NCBI RefSeq assembly: GCF_002374315.1
Contig: NZ_NWUX01000005.1
Coordinates: forward strand, 62,001 to 126,000
Length of the DNA: 64,000 bases
Direction of reading: 5' to 3'
Source: Vreelandella nigrificans
Lineage (GTDB): Bacteria > Pseudomonadota > Gammaproteobacteria > Pseudomonadales > Halomonadaceae
Shown: positions 35,880 to 44,145 of the stretch, in pieces
Layout of the letters: each line of letters opens with the position of its first letter
Numbering within the stretch: the stretch's first letter is position 1
Notes under the pieces: generated by a model
Seen by the model: the letters and a program-made list of their open reading frames with translations, nothing else
Told to the model about the DNA's origin: nothing
Databases searched by the model: none
Made by a program: the position numbers and the translations under genes

Positions 35880-37574
35880 TTATGATGAATGCTGCGTAGT
35901 CGCCACCTGGGCACACAGCGAACGGTCCAGCACAGCAATAAAGCACGCACCTCCCAGTTCGCTCTCTTCAAGCGTCACCGCACCACCATGCTGGCGACAC
36001 AGCCGAGCAATAAGTGCCAGGCCAATACCACGGTGCTTGCCGGTTTTGGTCGAAAAGCCCTCCTCAAAAATCGACTCTGCATGCTCAGCAGGCACTCCAG
36101 AACCATTGTCTTCCACTTCAATCAGTAACTGCTCACCCAAGTCAGTAAAAAATAGGCGCACCTTGGGTACGTCGCCATTGGGACCATTGAGCGCAGCGTG
36201 GCAGGCGTTATCTAACAAATTACCGACAACACTCATCATTACTTCCTGCCCGGTAGGTGTTAGCGGGCAAGAGAGCGAGCTCTGCTCATCAATCTCCAGG
36301 GCCACCCCTAGCTCACGGGCACGAGTCAGTTTCCCCAATAGCGTACCGCTAAGCACCGCATCGGCTACATGGCGCATTAAAAAGCTCATCTGGGCCTGAG
36401 CACGCTCGGTTTCCTGATGAATAAGCGCCAGTGCCTCATCGATACGTTGCAGCTGGAGCAAGCCTGAAATGGTGTATAGCTTGTTAGAAAACTCATGTGC
36501 CTGCGCGCGCAGCATGTCCACATCACGACTTGCCTGAGTGAGCGCTTGGGAAAGGTCAATAATCTCTCGACGGCTACGAAACGTTGCTACCGCCCCTTCG
36601 ATCTCCCCTTCATGCAAAATCGGCACACGGTTAACGACTACGGGGTGGTCACCCAGCCACATCTCCTGGTCAAACTCTTGTTCACCATGCCTTAAAACCT
36701 CCAGTAGCCGCGAATTAGGCACCACCTCGCGAATTGGCTCACCGAGCAATACATGCTCATCAGGCAGCCCTAAAAAGCGTCGCGCCTGCTGATTGACCAG
36801 GGTAATTTGACCATCGCGATTGACTGCCAAAATACCCTCGTGAATCGATTGTAAGATGGCCTCTTTTTCCATAGCCAAACGAGCAATTTCATAGGGCTCT
36901 AAGCCAAGGATGATCTTTTTCAGGTGCTGAGACAGCCAGTACGCTCCTGCAAAGCCCAGGGCAATCATTAACGCCACTAGCGCCCAACCTAAGTTGGTAT
37001 GACGCCCCACATCCAGGGCCACGCGGTCCAGCATAAAGCCCACCGAAACCACACCGATGATGTTACCTTCTTCATCCCAAATAGGGGTTTTGCCCCGCAT
37101 TGCGGTACCTAGGGTGCCAGTGGCCTCTGATACGTATGACTGGCCATAAATCAGCGCCTGGTCATTATCGTCACCCACCATGGGGTAGCCGATACGTTCC
37201 GGCACCGGATGCGAATAGCGAATTGACTGAGCATTACCGACGACGACATAGCGAGCGCCGGTCTCTTGGCGTACGCGTTCAGCAAGCGGCTGTATAATCA
37301 GCGCCGGATTGGGAGTGGAGAAAGCATTCACTATCTGCGGCATGCCTGCCACAGTTTTAGCTACCGCCAGCGCCCTCTCGCCCATTTGATTGGTAATGAT
37401 TTCCGCTTTACGGTGATTGAGGTAAGTACCTTGGGCCAGCAGCATACCCGCCAACAGTAGGCCTACCAGCAGCATGACCTGTAGGCGAAAGCTACGTTTA
37501 TACCAGCGCCGTTTAGCGCGGGTGCGGCGCCAGCGCTGTAATTCAGCCAGCGTTCGGGGGCGGGAAGCGGTCAT
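35880..37574 (-). CDS. CitA/DcuS-family sensor histidine kinase
   Basis: About 564 residues. The ATG at 37574 is the most plausible start; ATGs 10 and 16 codons earlier are possible and none has a strong ribosome site. Two membrane segments (about residues 33-50 and 200-220) flank a periplasmic CitA-type sensor with 'ARYVVVGNAQSIRYSHPVPE', the arginine/histidine pattern that binds carboxylates in CitA/DcuS. A PAS domain ('ILAVNRDGQITLVNQQARRF') follows, then the phospho-acceptor 'AHEFSNKLYTISGLLQL' and an ATPase domain with 'NLLDNACHAAL' and 'DNGSGVP'. It probably senses the carboxylate that TctCBA imports. Confidence 0.92.
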   Translation of the reverse strand: MTASRPRTLAELQRWRRTRAKRRWYKRSFRLQVMLLVGLLLAGMLLAQGTYLNHRKAEIITNQMGERALAVAKTVAGMPQIVNAFSTPNPALIIQPLAERVRQETGARYVVVGNAQSIRYSHPVPERIGYPMVGDDNDQALIYGQSYVSEATGTLGTAMRGKTPIWDEEGNIIGVVSVGFMLDRVALDVGRHTNLGWALVALMIALGFAGAYWLSQHLKKIILGLEPYEIARLAMEKEAILQSIHEGILAVNRDGQITLVNQQARRFLGLPDEHVLLGEPIREVVPNSRLLEVLRHGEQEFDQEMWLGDHPVVVNRVPILHEGEIEGAVATFRSRREIIDLSQALTQASRDVDMLRAQAHEFSNKLYTISGLLQLQRIDEALALIHQETERAQAQMSFLMRHVADAVLSGTLLGKLTRARELGVALEIDEQSSLSCPLTPTGQEVMMSVVGNLLDNACHAALNGPNGDVPKVRLFFTDLGEQLLIEVEDNGSGVPAEHAESIFEEGFSTKTGKHRGIGLALIARLCRQHGGAVTLEESELGGACFIAVLDRSLCAQVATTQHSS

Positions 37575-37648
37575 AATGGAACTCACAGTGCGCAATAACG
37601 CCATTATGGCACGCAGCGCCAAGCGACGTTAGTTGTTGCACCGTTACG

Positions 37649-37670
37649 CCAGGTTTCGTACGAAGCCTGG
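37649..37670. promoter_or_regulatory. 22-bp near-perfect palindrome upstream of the kinase gene
   Basis: CCAGGTTTCGT abuts ACGAAGCCTGG with a single mismatch. It lies in the short divergent region between the kinase (- strand) and the DUF481 gene (+ strand) and could be an operator for either. Confidence 0.45.
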
Positions 37671-37772
37671 GCTACCTGCATAGCAGCCATGTTGCCGCAT
37701 CTATATACTCGCCCTTATTATGCGCACCATCGGTAGATACTCGCCCCGTCCCTACACTCAAGGAGGAGTTAC

Positions 37773-38519
37773 GTGCCAAGCCTTTTAAGATGTATCGTGC
37801 TGGCAGGCTGCTCGCTGTGGGCTACCACCGCAACAGCTAGCCCGTTTTATGCACCACCACCGCCCCAAGCAGATGCCCCCATATTCAGTGGCGATGCAGA
37901 ACTCGGCTTTAACCAACTTTCGGGAAATACCGATAGCCGCACGTTAATTGGCAAGACGCGCCTAACCTGGATTACTGGCGACTTTACCCACTCGCTGCGT
38001 GGAGAGGTACGCAATGTAAGTAAAGGTGGGGCAACAAGCGCTGAACAATACTTACTAGCCGGGCGCGAGCGCTACGACTTCAATGGCCCTCACTATTTGT
38101 TTGGCTTTGCCCGCTGGGAGAAAGACCGCTTTGCTGGCTACGACCAACAGCTCTCCGTCATTGGTGGCTATGGCCGACAAATTATCGATGGCGAGCGGCA
38201 CTACCTTTCACTTGAAGCGGGGCCTGGTTATCGTCACGACCGGCTGCGCGAAGACGATAATGAGCAGCTTGGAGTAGCATATTCAGCGCTCGATTATCGT
38301 TGGGAGTTTTCACCGAATGCTGATTTCAAGCAGGAGATGTCACTGGAGTACACCGACGAAAACACAACATCGCGCTCCTTATCCGCTCTTACGGCACGCT
38401 TGAACGCGCGTATGTCGTTACGCCTTTCCCATGAGATCAAGCGTAACTCTCAGCCCCCGGAAGATGCCAGCGAGCGCACCGACCACACCACCAGTGCCTC
38501 TCTGATGTACCGCTGGTAA
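37773..38519 (+). CDS. DUF481 outer-membrane protein (YdiY-like, salt-induced type)
   Basis: A 248-residue protein starting at GTG with AAGGAGGAG just upstream. A signal peptide ends near 'TATAS' (about residue 23). The mature part consists of alternating beta strands and ends in tryptophan, typical of outer-membrane barrels; 'GDAELGFNQLSGNTDSRTL' is the conserved DUF481 start. Related proteins are described as salt-inducible outer-membrane proteins of unknown function. It is convergent with the ABC permease gene (22 bp apart). Confidence 0.85.
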   Translation: MPSLLRCIVLAGCSLWATTATASPFYAPPPPQADAPIFSGDAELGFNQLSGNTDSRTLIGKTRLTWITGDFTHSLRGEVRNVSKGGATSAEQYLLAGRERYDFNGPHYLFGFARWEKDRFAGYDQQLSVIGGYGRQIIDGERHYLSLEAGPGYRHDRLREDDNEQLGVAYSALDYRWEFSPNADFKQEMSLEYTDENTTSRSLSALTARLNARMSLRLSHEIKRNSQPPEDASERTDHTTSASLMYRW

Positions 38520-38541
38520 GCATTACCTGCCAGAAAGCACA

Positions 38542-39312
38542 TTAACGATCCTGCCCTCTATGGGCCCAGCCGGTCATGCGCTTTTCAAGCAGTGCAAATA
38601 GTTCATACATCACCATCGCCATGGCACTGATCACTAATAGCCCGGCAAATACCAGCCCCATTCGCATCTGCGAACCCGCACTCATCATCAGGTAGCCAAT
38701 CCCCTGGTTGGAGGCTACCGTTTCCGATACCACGGTGCCAACAAATGCCAAGGTAATGGCGACTTTCAATGAAGCAAAAAAGTAGGGCAAGGAGCGCGGT
38801 AACCCTACTTTCAGCAGCACATCCATGCGGCGTGCACCTAAAACACGCAAGACGTCTTCCATTTCCGGTTCAAGCGTTGCGAGCCCCGTCGCCACGTTAA
38901 CCACAATAGGGAAAAAACAGATTAAAAATGCGGTAAGAATCGCGGGCACCGAACCAATGCCAAACCACACTACAAGAATCGGTACAAACGCCACTTTCGG
39001 GATCGCATTAAACCCCACTAGCAGTGGATAACAGGCGTTATATAAAAAGCGTGATGAGCCAATGATAAAGCCCAGCACTAGCCCCACCGCCACTCCTAAA
39101 CCAAAGCCAATCAGCGTCGTCCAAAAGGTTTGCCATGAGTGCTTGCCGATTGGCCCCGCATAGGTCACCAGCGCCTGGGCGGTTTCTAAAGCGCTAGGAA
39201 AAATGAAGCTGGGGACGTTGAATAGACGCACTGTGGCTTCCCACACCAAGACCAGCGCGGCAACGGCAATCCAAGGGGCTAGCCGTTCGATTAGCTTGCT
39301 CTTTTTCGTCAT
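38542..39312 (-). CDS. ABC transporter permease, SsuC/TauC/ThiX type
   Basis: A 256-residue inner-membrane permease with about six segments and the EAA-type loop 'LRVLGARRMDVLLKVGLPRSLPYF' (about residues 155-178) that docks the ATPase. AAGGGGAC precedes the ATG by 4 nt. It is the third gene of an importer (binding protein, ATPase, permease on the - strand), separated from the ATPase by a 15-bp minisatellite. The family takes up sulfonates, taurine, nitrate or thiamine pyrimidine precursors. Confidence 0.9.
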   Translation of the reverse strand: MTKKSKLIERLAPWIAVAALVLVWEATVRLFNVPSFIFPSALETAQALVTYAGPIGKHSWQTFWTTLIGFGLGVAVGLVLGFIIGSSRFLYNACYPLLVGFNAIPKVAFVPILVVWFGIGSVPAILTAFLICFFPIVVNVATGLATLEPEMEDVLRVLGARRMDVLLKVGLPRSLPYFFASLKVAITLAFVGTVVSETVASNQGIGYLMMSAGSQMRMGLVFAGLLVISAMAMVMYELFALLEKRMTGWAHRGQDR

Positions 39313-39335
39313 AACCGTCCCCTTTGGTTACGTAC

Positions 39336-39410
39336 TTGTTTAAGTACTTTTTGTTTAAGTACTGTTTGTTTAAGTATTTGTTATTTAATCACTTATTGTT
39401 TAAGCATCTG
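39336..39410. repeat. 15-bp tandem repeat, five copies
   Basis: Units beginning TTGTTTAAGTAC at 39336, 39351, 39366, 39381 (degenerate) and 39396 (one to two changes). On the - strand the array starts directly after the ATPase stop, fills most of the 99-bp gap, and nearly every unit carries an additional TAA. Confidence 0.9.
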
Positions 39411-39411
39411 G

Positions 39412-40194
39412 TTAAGTACTGCGCACATCACCAATCTGAGCGCGCAGCGACTGCACCAGATCAATAAACGGTTTTTGGTAGGTGGTTTCCAGAGCACGAG
39501 GGCGCGGTAGGGTAATGTTGCGCTTCTCAATCACCCGCCCTGGACGGCGGCTCATCACGTAGACCGTATCAGCGAGAAACGCCGCCTCACGCAAGTCATG
39601 GGTGACAAGCACAACGGTAAAGCGCTGCACGTCCCATAAGTCACGCAGCACACACCACAGTTCTTCACGGGTAAAGGCATCCAAGGCGCCAAACGGTTCA
39701 TCAAGCATTAATAAGCGCGGTTGATGGATCAGTGCTCGACAGATGGAAGCACGCTGCTGCATCCCACCCGATAATTGCCATGGATATTTATCTTCATACT
39801 CGGCAAGGCCAACGGTCTTCAAGAGCGTGCGAGCCCAGCCTTTAAACTCCTCGCGACGTTTACGAAACTGATGCCGATAAGGTTTAACAATCTCCAACGG
39901 CAGTAAGACGTTATCCAAGGTAGTGCGCCAAGGCAGCAAGTTGGCATTTTGAAATGCCATGCCCGAAACCTTCAGTGGTCCGGTGACCGGCAGACCATCA
40001 ACCTGAATCGCTCCTGCCGTAGGCGCATGTAACCCCGTGCAGAGCTTCATAAACGTCGACTTACCACACCCGGATGGGCCCACGAAGGCGACAAACTCGC
40101 CTTCGTGGATGTTCAGATTGATATCTTCAATGGCATTGCCCGAGCCATCGTAGGCAAGACTGACGTTATCAAAGGTCACGAAAGCTGCCGACAT
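39412..40194 (-). CDS. ABC transporter ATP-binding protein, SsuB/TauB/ThiZ type
   Basis: A 260-residue ATPase. Walker A is GPSGCGKS (about residues 38-45), signature LSGGMQQR, Walker B LLMLDEPF followed by 'GALDAFTRE', and switch histidine in VTHDLREA, typical of nitrate/sulfonate/thiamine-precursor importers. It starts 2 bp after the binding-protein stop, so the two are coupled. Confidence 0.92.
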   Translation of the reverse strand: MSAAFVTFDNVSLAYDGSGNAIEDINLNIHEGEFVAFVGPSGCGKSTFMKLCTGLHAPTAGAIQVDGLPVTGPLKVSGMAFQNANLLPWRTTLDNVLLPLEIVKPYRHQFRKRREEFKGWARTLLKTVGLAEYEDKYPWQLSGGMQQRASICRALIHQPRLLMLDEPFGALDAFTREELWCVLRDLWDVQRFTVVLVTHDLREAAFLADTVYVMSRRPGRVIEKRNITLPRPRALETTYQKPFIDLVQSLRAQIGDVRST

Positions 40195-40196
40195 GC

Positions 40197-41267
40197 TTAT
40201 TCGCCCTCTGCCGTAAATAGCCTGCGCTCTTCCTGGGAGGGTAAGTAGCTTGGGTTAAACACTTGGTCTGGCGACGGTATAGAAGGCAGGTCATAAGCGT
40301 CGGCCACCAGTTGAATCGCCTCAATCAAGCGCCCTTCATCCACACCTCCCACGCCATTTTCACGGGCATCAGGGGTATCAACAACACTCTCCAGAGCCAA
40401 CTTCAAACGACGGATTTCCATGTCCACATTAATCAAGCCGTCACGGTTTTTGACGTATTCAATGGCGGCTTCTGGGTCAGCAATGGTTTCGCCGAGCGCA
40501 CGATTGAAGGCACGCAGAAAGCCCTGCACCGCTTCTGGGTTTGCTTCCGCAAAGGATTCACTGGCGATAATAGCGTTGCCGTAGAGCGGTACGCCGTATT
40601 CAGGGAACGGCAGAATGGTGAGGTCATCTTCACTCATGCCGCGCTCTTCAAGGTTAAGCAAGCTGGTGAAGTAGAATCCGGTAATGGCGTCCACATCACC
40701 GCGGGTCAGCAAGGTTTCGCGCAGTGTGGGATCGACGTTTTGCCACTCCACCGCATCGTGTTCCAGCTCATTGGCGGCGGCAAATACGCCCCAAGCTCGA
40801 TAACCGGTATCAAAGGCCGGGGCGGCGATGGTTTTACCGACTAAATCAGCCGGGCTTTCGATACCGCGATCCTTACGGGCAAATACGGCGGCAGGTGTAC
40901 CGTCATACACGATATACACGCCTTGAATACCAGGGCCATTGGGATTTTCCGCCAGAAACTCCACTAATGCATTGAGGTCACCAAAGCCCATTTCATAAGC
41001 GCCGGAGGCTACACGATTAATCGCCCCGGCAGAGCCACTGCCAGAGTCAATCTGTACGTTGAGCCCCTCATCAGCGAAGTAGCCTTTCTCTGCAGCCATC
41101 AAAAACGGTGCAGCAGGGCCTTCAAACCTCCAATCCAACTGGAAACGTATCGATGTGGTCTCGGCAAGTGCGCTTATTGGCAGCAGTGATAAGGCTGTAG
41201 TCAACATAGTGAAGGAGCGCAGACCCACAGGAAACGTGCATTTCGGCAATACAAAGAGAAGCGACAT
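40197..41267 (-). CDS. ABC substrate-binding protein, NMT1/THI5 family
   Basis: About 356 residues starting at the ATG at 41267 (AAGGTG about 9 nt upstream; an in-frame TTG two codons earlier is possible). The signal peptide ends near 'ALAE' (about residue 36). The NMT1 start 'RFQLDWRFEGPAAPFLMAAEKG' and 'GLNVQIDSGSGSAGAI' are present, as is the 'AYEMGFGDLNALVEF' segment. Such receptors bind thiamine pyrimidine precursors, riboflavin, taurine or related compounds. No TPP riboswitch motif was found upstream, so a thiamine role is not supported; the substrate is unknown. Confidence 0.87.
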   Translation of the reverse strand: MSLLFVLPKCTFPVGLRSFTMLTTALSLLPISALAETTSIRFQLDWRFEGPAAPFLMAAEKGYFADEGLNVQIDSGSGSAGAINRVASGAYEMGFGDLNALVEFLAENPNGPGIQGVYIVYDGTPAAVFARKDRGIESPADLVGKTIAAPAFDTGYRAWGVFAAANELEHDAVEWQNVDPTLRETLLTRGDVDAITGFYFTSLLNLEERGMSEDDLTILPFPEYGVPLYGNAIIASESFAEANPEAVQGFLRAFNRALGETIADPEAAIEYVKNRDGLINVDMEIRRLKLALESVVDTPDARENGVGGVDEGRLIEAIQLVADAYDLPSIPSPDQVFNPSYLPSQEERRLFTAEGE

Positions 41268-41484
41268 TGGCAAAGCACCTTGTGTGCACTATTTTCTTTG
41301 CTGCTGCATCAACGCTGCCAAACTTTGTTTTTTATCTATTTATCAATTGGTTGCAAATAACGAGCCAACCTCTCTCGCGTACACATCCTCCAAAACAGTG
41401 CACTCAGACAGTTCTATGCACCATTTTTAAGCAATTTCACCTCAGATATTAGACTTTCGTCTACTCCATAGATATACTGTGCTC

Positions 41485-41527
41485 AGTTTCCTGTCCTCGC
41501 GCCATTCCTTGAATGGCGCTTTTTTTT
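41485..41527 (+). ncRNA. Possible small RNA ending at an orphan intrinsic terminator
   Basis: A promoter-like pair TAGACT (41450-41455), 17-nt spacer, TATACT (41473-41478) would start a transcript near 41485 that ends at the terminator at 41499-41527, about 43 nt long. A longer RNA from an unseen upstream start is equally possible. No known RNA family is recognised. Confidence 0.35.
41499..41527 (+). terminator. Orphan intrinsic terminator
   Basis: GCGCCATTC (41499-41507) pairs perfectly with 41511-41519 around CTT and is followed by eight Ts. It is strong and oriented on the + strand, yet the nearest upstream gene lies on the - strand. Confidence 0.9.
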
Positions 41528-41540
41528 ATCTGCTGTTTTG

Positions 41541-41595
41541 TTTTATCAGCTTTTATCAATTTCTTTATCAACTTTTGCATTAACTCTTGCATTAA
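41541..41595. repeat. Short AT-rich tandem repeats before the BCCT gene
   Basis: TTTTATCA-type 10-mers at 41541 and 41551, followed by 12-bp units CTTTTGCATTAA and CTCTTGCATTAA at 41572 and 41584. Confidence 0.6.
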
Positions 41596-41680
41596 CTGGG
41601 CAGTGTTAAGCCGCTTAACGATGTGCGTTTGATAGGCCCGCTATTTTAGCCTCCCCTTGCTCCCCTAAAAGGTGTTCCAC

Positions 41681-43213
41681 ATGAACCAACCCGCCTCTAA
41701 TGGCGACAGCACTAATGCTGACGGCTCTGCGCGGCTTGCGCTCGGCGATCCTATTGTTTTGCTCTTAAGCATCGGCTTTATCATCGCCTTCCTAGCCCTA
41801 TCACTTTACGACGTGGAGTTAGTCGCTGAGAGCATCAGTAAAGGCTTTGCCTGGACAGCATTAGCCCTGGGTAGCTACTTCCAGGTGCTTCTTCTACTCA
41901 CTTTCTTTATTGCCATCGGCCTAGCAATAACACCTGCGGCTAAAGCCAAAATCGGCAACTTAGATGTACCAGAAATGAGCACATTTAAGTGGCTATCCAT
42001 TATTTTGTGTACGTTGCTAGCAGGTGGCGGGGTGTTTTTTGCAGCTGGTGAGCCGATCTACCATTTTATTGTGACGCCACCCGCCTTCGACAGTGAGCCG
42101 GGCACTATTCCTGCTATCTCTAATGCATTGGCACAATCATTTATGCATTGGGGGTTTATCGGCTGGGCGGTGCTGGGCTCACTAACGGCCATCGTGCTTG
42201 CCCATGCCCACTATGTGAAAGGCCAGCCACTACAGCCACGTACTCTGCTCTACCCGTTATTGGGGGAGCGGCTCATGCGTGGCCCCTTGGGTGGGATCAT
42301 TGATGCTTGCTGCGTTATAGCCGTTGTCGCCGGTACAGTGGGCCCTATAGGCTTTTTAGCAACTCAGGTAAGTTTTGGCCTGCACGAGGTGTTTGGTCTA
42401 CCCAATAGCTATACCAGTAAATTAGCCATATTAGCGGTGTTAGCCAGTATGTACGTGCTTTCGGCCATGAGCGGTGTCCATAGAGGCATGCAGTTACTTA
42501 GCCGTTTCAATGTGTTTCTGGCTCTGGCGGTGGGTGCTGTCATCATGGTGTTCGGCCCCAGCCTGTTTTTATTCAACAGCTACCTTTCTAGCATGGGGGT
42601 CTATATAAGTGATTTCTTACCCATGGCGACCATGACAGCAGAGACTGCCCCCGCCTGGTTTATCGGTTTTGGTCCGTTAGTGGCTATTTTTGTAGCACGG
42701 ATTTCCCGCGGACGCAGTATCCGTGAAATGATTATCGCGGTTGCGATCCTAGCCCCTATTGCCACAACGGTGTGGTTTACCCTGCTCGGTGGATCGGGGA
42801 TTCACTACCAGTTGACCGGTGCTATTGACCTTACCGATGCGCTTAATAACTTCCAGTTTGATGTAGCAACGCTAACCGTCGCCCAGGCATTACCGGGCGG
42901 CGCGTGGATGACATTGGCTATTTTAGTGTTAACAACGATATTCGTAGCCACCACCGGTGACTCGATGAGCTACGCCATTGCAGTCGTTGGGGCGGGTCAC
43001 GACAACCCAAGCCCCTATATACGGGCTTTCTGGGGAATCGCCATGGCAATCATGGCGGCAGTGCTTTTGTATATGGGCGCTGGCCAAATATCAGCCCTGC
43101 AGCAGTTTATTGTGATTACTGCTATCCCAGTGTCCTTCATTCTACTGCCCTCACTGTGGGACGGTCCTAAAGCGGCCTACGCCATGGCCCGGGAACAGGG
43201 CATTATTGAGTAG
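41681..43213 (+). CDS. BCCT family transporter
   Basis: A 510-residue inner-membrane carrier with about 12 segments. The ATG at 41681 follows AAAAGGTG; an in-frame GTG three codons earlier overlaps that site. It shows 'GGGVFFAAGEPIYHF', matching the BCCT substrate-site helix, and 'GFGPLVAIFVARISRGRSIREM', the conserved eighth-helix motif. The tryptophan box is weaker than in BetP/OpuD, so the substrate may not be glycine betaine. BCCT proteins take up betaine, choline, carnitine or related osmolytes, which fits a halophile. The cytoplasmic tails are short, with no long regulatory extension. Confidence 0.88.
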   Translation: MNQPASNGDSTNADGSARLALGDPIVLLLSIGFIIAFLALSLYDVELVAESISKGFAWTALALGSYFQVLLLLTFFIAIGLAITPAAKAKIGNLDVPEMSTFKWLSIILCTLLAGGGVFFAAGEPIYHFIVTPPAFDSEPGTIPAISNALAQSFMHWGFIGWAVLGSLTAIVLAHAHYVKGQPLQPRTLLYPLLGERLMRGPLGGIIDACCVIAVVAGTVGPIGFLATQVSFGLHEVFGLPNSYTSKLAILAVLASMYVLSAMSGVHRGMQLLSRFNVFLALAVGAVIMVFGPSLFLFNSYLSSMGVYISDFLPMATMTAETAPAWFIGFGPLVAIFVARISRGRSIREMIIAVAILAPIATTVWFTLLGGSGIHYQLTGAIDLTDALNNFQFDVATLTVAQALPGGAWMTLAILVLTTIFVATTGDSMSYAIAVVGAGHDNPSPYIRAFWGIAMAIMAAVLLYMGAGQISALQQFIVITAIPVSFILLPSLWDGPKAAYAMAREQGIIE

Positions 43214-43231
43214 CACTGAAGCTCGGCCATC

Positions 43232-43257
43232 CTTGCTTATAGCCCTTGCTTATAGCC
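43232..43257. repeat. 13-bp tandem pair at the flagellin stop
   Basis: CTTGCTTATAGCC occurs at 43232-43244 and 43245-43257; on the - strand the first copy contains the flagellin TAA and the second follows it. Confidence 0.85.
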
Positions 43258-44071
43258 CTTCCAGCAGCCGCAAAATCATCTGTGGCTGTTGGTTGGCCTG
43301 GGCCAACATCGCAATGCCTGCCTGCTGCAGAATCTGTGCGCGAACAAAGTTAGAGGCTTCCTTGGCATAGTCAGTATCTTGAATACGCGAGCGGGCGGCA
43401 GATAGATTGACGATACTGTTGTTCAACCCATCAATCACACTTTCAAAGCGGTTCTGCACGGCGCCCAAATAACTGCGCTGTTGATCTAACCGCTTGATAG
43501 CTTCATCGACCATATCAATAGGCTTTTCCGGCCCACTGTAATCTTCCAGTACGCTTAAGCCCTCCAGCCCCAACCCCTGCAAATTCATTGCTTCAAAACG
43601 TACTGCAATGCTGTCACCAGGGTTAGCGCCAACCTGAATATTCAGTGTCTTGGTATCGTTAAACAGCCCAGTACCGTTGAAGTTACTTTTCCCGGCAATA
43701 CGGTCAATCTCTTCCAGACGCTGACCAATCTCGGTTTGAATAGCAGCAAGATCGTTAGAAGAGTTGGTACCGCTAGCAGCCTGTACGCTCAGTTCACGGA
43801 TACGCTGCAAGTTGTCGTTGATTTGGTTAAGCGAGTTCTCAGCCGTCTGCACCATGGAGATGCCATCATTGGTGTTACGAATCGCTTGATTCATACCTTT
43901 GATTTGCGCCGTCATGCGATTGGCAATCGCCTGACCAGCGGCGTCGTCCTTCGCGCTATTGATACGCAGCCCAGACGACAGACGTTGCATTGCGGTCTGC
44001 ATGGCCTGCTGGCTACCGCGCAGATTATTCTGCACAGTAAGCGACATAAGATTAGTGTTCAGGCTGAGCAA
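43250..44071 (-). CDS. Flagellin
   Basis: A 273-residue flagellin with both conserved ends and a short variable middle. The N-terminal 'NTNLMSLTVQNNLRGSQ' and 'RLSSGLRINSAKDDAAG' coiled regions, and the C-terminal 'ARSRIQDTDYAKEASNFVR' and 'ILQQAGIAMLAQANQQPQ' regions, are intact, so it should polymerise and be exported by the flagellar apparatus. The start appears to be TTG at 44071: GGAGG lies 6 nt before it and the product then begins at the normal place for flagellins, with no ATG in the right position. No other flagellar gene is nearby. A sigma-28 -10 element lies upstream. Confidence 0.92.
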   Translation of the reverse strand: MLSLNTNLMSLTVQNNLRGSQQAMQTAMQRLSSGLRINSAKDDAAGQAIANRMTAQIKGMNQAIRNTNDGISMVQTAENSLNQINDNLQRIRELSVQAASGTNSSNDLAAIQTEIGQRLEEIDRIAGKSNFNGTGLFNDTKTLNIQVGANPGDSIAVRFEAMNLQGLGLEGLSVLEDYSGPEKPIDMVDEAIKRLDQQRSYLGAVQNRFESVIDGLNNSIVNLSAARSRIQDTDYAKEASNFVRAQILQQAGIAMLAQANQQPQMILRLLEGL

Positions 44072-44124
44072 CGCGCGCCTCCGGGAGAAATTAGCCCACC
44101 TCAATTCTGGCAGCTATAGCGCTA

Positions 44125-44132
44125 TTATCGGC
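44125..44132 (-). promoter_or_regulatory. Sigma-28 -10 element of the flagellin gene
   Basis: GCCGATAA on the - strand matches the FliA -10 consensus exactly, 53 bp before the TTG start. No good TAAAGTTT-like -35 element lies at the expected distance, so the promoter is half supported. It falls just beyond the folK-like stop. Confidence 0.55.
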
Positions 44133-44145
44133 CCAAAAGCGAACA

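Larger units (their letters stand above)
41268..41680. other. Gene-free stretch with orphan terminator and repeats
   Basis: 413 bp between divergent genes. It carries a weak promoter candidate (TAGACT at 41450, TATACT at 41473), an intrinsic terminator on the + strand (41499-41527) and AT-rich short repeats (41541-41595) before the BCCT gene. The terminator has no + strand gene in front of it. Confidence 0.6.

Noticed and set aside
37088..37104. CCGCATTGCGG core resembling the catabolic operator
   Set aside because: Lies inside the sensor kinase coding sequence without the outer bases of the motif; treated as chance and kept as a reminder that the core alone is not specific.
41268..41480. 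TPP riboswitch upstream of the NMT1/THI5 binding protein
   Set aside because: The conserved CTGAGA and ACCTGAT elements were not seen on the - strand.
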